This document shows, in pieces, positions 6,343 through 9,472 of a stretch of DNA of 9,472 bases. Both the position numbers and the translations under genes were made by a program. Numbering within the stretch: the stretch's first letter is position 1; each line of letters opens with the position of its first letter. Where the stretch lies: positions 1 to 9,472 of the forward strand of contig JAVVFH010000133.1 of NCBI GenBank assembly GCA_032250585.1, read 5' to 3'. This DNA is from JAVVFH01 sp032250585. Its GTDB lineage: Bacteria > Pseudomonadota > Gammaproteobacteria > Xanthomonadales > SZUA-36. The notes below the pieces were generated by a model. That model saw nothing but the letters and a program-made list of their open reading frames with translations, was not told where the DNA came from and did not search any database.

Positions 6343-7425
6343 GTGAGCGGGGTGGCGAATCCGCTTATCGAGTCGGCGTTCGGAGGCAAGGGCGAACGAA
6401 TCACCAGCGGTTCGCTGGCGGCCTTCGAAAAGGGCTATCAACAGGAACCGATTCCTCAATTGGGCAGCGAAGGCAGCATCCTGCGAAGCACGGCGAGTGT
6501 GCACAAGTACTGGCAGATCAACGGCAGCGAGGCTTGTGGGCTGGGCGCATTGCGCGGCGGTATCCGCTTCGCGGCGGCCTACCCCATCACGCCCGCCAGC
6601 GATCTGCTGGAATGGCTGTCGCCCCGGCTGGAGCTGCTTGGTGGCTGCCTGCTGCAGGCTGAGGACGAACTGGCGTCTATCAACATGGTCATCGGCAGCT
6701 CTTTCGGCGGCGCGCTCGATCATGCGGACTGCATTCTGACCACCGAGTGGGGCGTGCGGCTGGCCGAGGCCCTGCAGACGGTGGCGGTGATCCTGACCGA
6801 CCAGAACCTCGCCCAGTCGCGGGTGCTGATCCCGTCGCCGGAATACCGGCTCGACGCCATTCCGCTTCGCAGGACAGCACCTGCCGGTGAAAATTACAAG
6901 CGTTACCGGGTCACGAACGACGGGGTTTCGCCGATGGCGATTCCCGGCACGCCGCAATCGACTGACGTCGCCGACGGTCTCGAGCATGACGAGTGTGCAA
7001 AACCGTCGGCCGCGGCCGCCGACCACGAAGCACAGCTGAAAAAACGCCTGCGCAAGCTGGAAGATTTCGATTTCGGCAGCCACTGGGCCGATATCCGCGG
7101 CGCGGGCGAATTGGCGATCCTGACCTGGGGTTCCAGCACCGCGGCGGCGCGCGAGGCGGCCGCACGGCTGGCGAGCCGCGGCCGGCCGGTGCGGCTGATC
7201 GCCCTGCGGCTGCTGAGCCCGGCCCGGCCGGAGCAGCTGGCGCGGGCGCTGGACGGCGTCACGCGCGTGTTGGTGGTCGAACAGAGCCAGACCCGGCAGT
7301 TCCACCGTTATCTGCGAGCCTGGTATGACTTCGAGGCGGAGCTGCGCGTGCTGGCAAGACCGGGCCCCCTGCTGTTGACGCCCGGGGAAATCGTCGCGCA
7401 GATCGAGCAATGGAGCGAAACATGA
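6343..7425 (+). CDS. korA: 2-oxoacid:ferredoxin oxidoreductase, alpha subunit, internally deleted and lacking most of the gamma domain
   Basis: 360 aa from GTG 6343 (GTG 6352 is equally possible; neither has a good Shine-Dalgarno). KorA-type proteins with a fused N-terminal gamma domain are usually about 560-620 aa. Here only the end of gamma remains (NPLIESAFGGKGERITSGSL, LAAFEKGY). Alpha domain I follows: INGSEACGLGALRGGIRF, AAYPITPASDLLEWL, and QAEDELASINMVIGSSFGG with the conserved AEDE at about 106-109. At about residue 123 the chain jumps straight to ALDHADCILTTEWGVRLAEALQ, skipping about 65 residues that normally hold TSGPG and RGGPSTG..TK.EQ. The rest is intact: NDGVSPMAIPGTP, GLEHDE, KLEDFDFGSHWADI, ILTWGSSTAAAREA, VLVVEQSQTRQFHRYLRA. 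Both losses keep the frame. Normal enzymes make acyl-CoA, CO2 and reduced ferredoxin; catalysis is doubtful here. It overlaps the beta gene by 4 nt. It could be a degrading gene, a repurposed subunit or an assembly error. Confidence 0.82.
   Translation: MSGVANPLIESAFGGKGERITSGSLAAFEKGYQQEPIPQLGSEGSILRSTASVHKYWQINGSEACGLGALRGGIRFAAAYPITPASDLLEWLSPRLELLGGCLLQAEDELASINMVIGSSFGGALDHADCILTTEWGVRLAEALQTVAVILTDQNLAQSRVLIPSPEYRLDAIPLRRTAPAGENYKRYRVTNDGVSPMAIPGTPQSTDVADGLEHDECAKPSAAAADHEAQLKKRLRKLEDFDFGSHWADIRGAGELAILTWGSSTAAAREAAARLASRGRPVRLIALRLLSPARPEQLARALDGVTRVLVVEQSQTRQFHRYLRAWYDFEAELRVLARPGPLLLTPGEIVAQIEQWSET
7412..7415 (+). promoter_or_regulatory. Ribosome binding site for the beta subunit
   Basis: GGAG ends 6 nt before ATG 7422, which overlaps the alpha stop as ATGA. 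This favours 7422 over the ATG at 7410, which would contain the Shine-Dalgarno within its own first codons. Alpha and beta are therefore probably translationally coupled. Confidence 0.75.
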
Positions 7426-8117
7426 ACCCCCCGGGCACGGCCACGCCGATCAAACCGAAAGCCTACAAATCCGACATCAAGCCGGTTTGGTGCCCCGGCT
7501 GCTGGGATTTCGCGGTACTCAATGCCTACACCAAAGCGCTGGCCTGGCTGGCCCTGCCCCGCGAAGACGTCGCGATGATCACCGGTATCGGCTGTTCGTC
7601 GCGGATTGCCGCCTACACCAGCGTCTATGGTTTTCACGGTGTGCACGGCCGCGCGCTGGCGCTGGCCTCCGGCCTGAAGGCGGCGCGCCCGGATCTGACC
7701 GTGCTGGTGGCCGGCGGCGACGGCGATGGCCTGTCCATTGGCGGCAACCATTTCATCCACGCCTGCCGGCGCAACATGGACCTGACCGCCGGTGCTTCTT
7801 TCATTGCCCGCGGCTTCACCGGCGACCCGAACGGCCTGGCACAGATGCTTGTCGAGGCCATCGAACACCCCGGTTTCTCCTTCATCCAGGTGCTCAGCCC
7901 CTGGCCGACGTTTCGGCCCGAACAGACGCAGTGGAAACACCAGGTGCGGCCCTTCGAGGGCGGGCCCACCGGTGACCCGATCCTGGCCGCCCAGCGCATC
8001 CAGGCCGATGACGGCATGAGCTTTGGCGTGATCTACAAGAACGACTACCCGGTGTTTCAGCCGGGCGGCTCGCGTGACGGCACGCTGGCAGACATCGAAG
8101 CGGAGTTTGGCTCGTGA
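7422..8117 (+). CDS. korB: 2-oxoacid:ferredoxin oxidoreductase, beta subunit, missing part of the thiamine diphosphate site
   Basis: 231 aa; typical KorB is about 280-350. Recognisable in order: WCPGCWDFAVL (C24, C27), GIGCSSRIAAYTSVYGFHGV (C58), HGRALALASGLKAA, GGDGDGLSIGGNHFIHACRR, FIARGFTGDPNGLAQMLVEA, HPGFSFIQVLSPWPTFRPEQ and a C-terminal GVIYKNDYP. After NMDLT (T122) the chain goes directly to AGASFIARGF (A123). About 45 residues are missing, including the N-x-x-YG-[ML]-T-x-GQ segment that completes the Mg/thiamine diphosphate site started by GDGD. In related enzymes a fourth cysteine in S-P-C-x-T-F ligates the [4Fe-4S] cluster with the CxxC and GIGC cysteines; here it is W161. The Gly after CPGC is also Trp. 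The usual reaction is therefore unlikely, though the frame is open and the gene is coupled to both neighbours by 4-nt overlaps. Confidence 0.83.
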   Translation: MNPPGTATPIKPKAYKSDIKPVWCPGCWDFAVLNAYTKALAWLALPREDVAMITGIGCSSRIAAYTSVYGFHGVHGRALALASGLKAARPDLTVLVAGGDGDGLSIGGNHFIHACRRNMDLTAGASFIARGFTGDPNGLAQMLVEAIEHPGFSFIQVLSPWPTFRPEQTQWKHQVRPFEGGPTGDPILAAQRIQADDGMSFGVIYKNDYPVFQPGGSRDGTLADIEAEFGS

Positions 8118-8635
8118 GCGTCGCCGATAAGATAAGGGATCTCGACACCTTTCTCGCCTATTCCATCGCACTGGAAGAGGAAGCCGCTGACCGGCACGAG
8201 GAGTTGGCGGATACGATGGACGTGCATAACAACCCGCAAGTCGCTGCGACCTTCAGAAAACTGGCGCGCTACAGCCGCCTGCACGCGCAGGAGGTTCGCA
8301 ACCACGCAACCGGGCGCGAATTACCGCTGATCGCGCCCTGGGATTTCGCCTGGGAGACCATGGAAGGTCCGGAAACGGCAGACCTCGGCGATGTCAATTA
8401 CCGGATGAACACCGCGCGGGCGTTGCGGATCGCGATGGGCAACGAGCAGCGTGCGCACGATTTCTATGCCGACATCAGCCGGCACAGTGCGGTGCCAGAA
8501 ATCCGCGCAATGGCGGCGGAATTCGCCGTGGAAGAGAAGGACCACCTGGACCTGCTGGAAGCCTGGATGGAGCGGGTGGACGAATCACCGGACGAACTCG
8601 TTTACGATCCCGATCCCCCGAACCAGCCGGATTGA
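8114..8635 (+). CDS. Ferritin-like (rubrerythrin-type) diiron-fold protein
   Basis: 173 aa from a GTG overlapping the beta stop as GTGA, with CGGAG 8 nt upstream. Four helices are visible. Helix 1: SIALEEEAADRHEELA, with Glu 21-23. Helix 2: FRKLARYSRLHAQEVRNH. Helix 3: ALRIAMGNEQRAHDFYADIS, with E111. Helix 4: AEFAVEEKDHLDLLEAWM, with E141-x-x-H144. This is the pattern of the ferritin-like superfamily, whose members bind two irons and reduce peroxide or oxygen. In helix 2 the usual E-x-x-H reads S54-x-x-H57, so one carboxylate ligand seems absent. No rubredoxin domain is present (no CxxC pair), so electrons would have to come from a partner. It is the last gene of the five-gene run. Linkage to the oxidoreductase genes suggests a shared redox role; this is inference. 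Confidence 0.8.
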   Translation: MSVADKIRDLDTFLAYSIALEEEAADRHEELADTMDVHNNPQVAATFRKLARYSRLHAQEVRNHATGRELPLIAPWDFAWETMEGPETADLGDVNYRMNTARALRIAMGNEQRAHDFYADISRHSAVPEIRAMAAEFAVEEKDHLDLLEAWMERVDESPDELVYDPDPPNQPD

Positions 8636-8783
8636 GGGGGGCTTGGGCCGACGCCGCTCACGGGCTGCGGACCGCAGGTTCGCCCCGGGCGGCCCACCGG
8701 GTTTGACCTGCCATGCGCTCTTAACTCAAGATAGGCGAAGCGGCCGGTCCGACGCGTCCCGGCGCATGACAAGGAGCCGATAT
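8636..8783 (+). promoter_or_regulatory. Spacer with a GC dyad and a weak promoter candidate
   Basis: This 148-bp gap contains a perfect 13-bp palindrome, CTGCGGACCGCAG (8665-8677), and a short hairpin CCCGG/CCGGG (8684-8701) with only three T after it, at best a poor terminator. TTGACC (8703-8708) is a good -35, but the best hexamer 18 bp later is CAAGAT (8727-8732), only 3/6. The following gene may thus have its own promoter or be read from upstream. Confidence 0.35.
8771..8776 (+). promoter_or_regulatory. Strong ribosome binding site
   Basis: AAGGAG lies 7 nt before ATG 8784, an almost ideal Shine-Dalgarno and the best in the window. It fixes the start of the 145-aa protein and rules out upstream extension through the spacer. 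Confidence 0.85.
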
Positions 8784-9221
8784 ATGAGCTGCAAGCTGAC
8801 CATGAGCCTGATCTCGGAGAGCCAGCAGGGCAACTGTGGCGACGACTGGAAGTATGACGTAGAGGCGAAGATTTTCCACGAAGGGCTGAAGGGCGAGGTC
8901 GCATTCAGGGTACCGAAGCACACGCTGGACGCCGGCGCGGTGGAGGAGCCTTACGGAGCTCCCGAGCCCGTCACAGTGGATATCGGCGAATGCAACAAGG
9001 ACGTCCTTGTAAGGATGCGCTTGACGGCGACCGAGGTCGATCTGTTCAAAAACGACGTCGGTCATTCCCAGGTTGACGTCAAGGTGCCGTTTCCGGGACC
9101 CGGCAGCGACAGCGTGGTGAAAGACGTGGACATCTCGGCAGGCGTGCGCGAGTCACCGGGCATCATGAACAAGAATTCGGTTTTCACCGTTCGGGTTCGT
9201 TTCATGCTGAGCTGCGAGTAG
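8784..9221 (+). CDS. Unrecognised 145-aa beta-rich protein
   Basis: 145 aa, acidic and soluble, with no signal peptide or membrane segment. It begins MSCKLTMSLISESQQGNC and shows alternating hydrophobic strands: YDVEAKIFHEG, GEVAFRVPKHTL, EPVTVDIGECNKDVLVRMRLTA, SQVDVKVPFPGPG and NSVFTVRVRFMLSC. This suggests a small all-beta sandwich. There are four cysteines (C3, C18, C70, C144), the first and last close to the termini. GNCGDDWKYDV and ATEVDLFKNDVG contain clustered acidic residues, which could bind a metal. I do not recognise the family. The strong ribosome binding site and the clean stop argue for a real, well-translated gene. It follows the ferritin-like gene by 148 bp; any shared role is unknown. 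Confidence 0.75.
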   Translation: MSCKLTMSLISESQQGNCGDDWKYDVEAKIFHEGLKGEVAFRVPKHTLDAGAVEEPYGAPEPVTVDIGECNKDVLVRMRLTATEVDLFKNDVGHSQVDVKVPFPGPGSDSVVKDVDISAGVRESPGIMNKNSVFTVRVRFMLSCE

Positions 9222-9321
9222 GCGAACACCACTTCTAACTGGCTGCTGTATGTAATGCTGAGCAACGGGTTTCTGCGCTCGTCGAAGTCGCATTGAACCT
9301 GCATCCCCGGCCGTTCTGCGC
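9222..9321. other. Intergenic stretch without a gene
   Basis: Between the 145-aa gene and the next promoter I see no intrinsic terminator and no convincing ORF. Transcription from upstream may therefore continue into the last gene. Confidence 0.5.
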
Positions 9322-9354
9322 TATAATAGTACTGTACATAACACCACTATTAAT
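9322..9354 (+). promoter_or_regulatory. Promoter -10 with overlapping inverted-repeat operator candidate
   Basis: TATAAT (9322-9327) is a perfect -10, but no good -35 lies 16-18 bp upstream (CTGCAT at 17 bp is 2/6; TTGAAC at 9293 is 23 bp away). TAATAGT (9324-9330) and ACTATTA (9346-9352) are perfect inverted repeats with a 15-bp spacer, covering the -10 and the expected start point. A dimeric repressor bound there would block the promoter. GTAC also occurs twice in the overlap (GTACTGTAC, 9329-9337). The local AT content is well above that of the window. This is a candidate operator only; the binding protein is unknown. Confidence 0.55.
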
Positions 9355-9371
9355 CGCAGGGGATTCCCATC

Positions 9372-9472
9372 ATGACCGTCACTGTCCAGCCCACTTTCAT
9401 TCGTCAATGCGGCGAAAACGACCTGCGCGTCATGCTGCTGGCACGCCAGGCGCGCATCCAGGATCTCGAAGA
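9372..9472 (+). CDS. Unrecognised gene, 5' end only
   Basis: The ATG follows AGGGGA (9358-9363) by 8 nt and lies about 45 nt after a perfect -10 box. The frame is open to the window edge for 33 codons: it begins MTVTVQPTFIRQCGENDLRV and continues MLLARQARIQDLE. There is no signal peptide; the second half looks helical. Too little is present to name it. The overlapping inverted repeat at its promoter suggests tight repression, perhaps autoregulation. Confidence 0.65.
   Translation, partial: MTVTVQPTFIRQCGENDLRVMLLARQARIQDLE

Noticed and set aside
6314..6346. GTGA-coupled start at 6314, like the other overlaps in the run.
   Set aside because: It is in the wrong frame and meets a stop after 10 codons. 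A past frameshift cannot be excluded.
6271..7410. A 379-codon minus-strand frame opposite the KorA-like gene.
   Set aside because: Shadow frame; the plus strand carries many conserved KorA motifs.
8684..8704. Possible terminator after the ferritin-like gene.
   Set aside because: The stem is only 5 bp with an 8-nt loop and three T, too weak to call.
9332..9347. Possible LexA (SOS) box, CTGTACATAACACCAC.
   Set aside because: The left half fits, but the right half ends CAC instead of CAG and the inner bases agree poorly. The TAATAGT/ACTATTA dyad explains the region better.

Overview
The window is high-GC, densely coding bacterial chromosome. Codon style, the gene families and a GTAG-headed REP palindrome suggest a gammaproteobacterium, perhaps of the Xanthomonadales/Chromatiales type; this is an inference and no marker gene is present. 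I see no rRNA, tRNA, CRISPR array, transposase or phage gene.

Layout. (1) 1-1211: the tail of an upstream ORF, then a CoxE-type VWA-domain protein, normally the partner of a MoxR AAA+ ATPase. (2) 1212-3904: an intergenic region with a Pho-box array, then an exported 814-aa protein joining an N-terminal propeller-like domain to a C-terminal phytase/esterase-like domain, closed by a strong intrinsic terminator. The regulatory site and the predicted enzyme both point to phosphate scavenging. (3) 3905-4509: an inverted REP pair, then a small four-helix membrane protein on the minus strand, divergent from the next gene. (4) 4510-8635: a tight five-gene run on the plus strand (gaps of 14 and 25 nt, then two 4-nt overlaps): an exported PQQ-type sugar dehydrogenase, a sulfotransferase, the alpha and beta subunits of a 2-oxoacid:ferredoxin oxidoreductase, and a ferritin-like protein. 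(5) 8636-9221: a spacer and an unrecognised 145-aa protein with an excellent ribosome binding site. (6) 9222-9472: a promoter with a perfect TATAAT and an overlapping inverted repeat, then the first 33 codons of an unrecognised gene.

The most unusual part is the 2-oxoacid:ferredoxin oxidoreductase pair. Both ORFs are open and translationally coupled, but each lacks its core. The alpha subunit has lost most of the gamma domain that is usually fused at its N-terminus, and about 65 residues of domain I that include the TSGPG and RGGPSTG segments. The beta subunit has lost about 45 residues after its GDGD motif, including the second half of the thiamine diphosphate/Mg site (N-x-x-YG-[ML]-T-x-GQ), and the expected fourth Fe-S cysteine is Trp. 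The ferritin-like partner carries Ser in place of Glu in its first ExxH motif. Either this is a decaying operon that is still in frame, a repurposed non-catalytic complex, or an assembly artefact. Family alignments here are from memory, not from a search.
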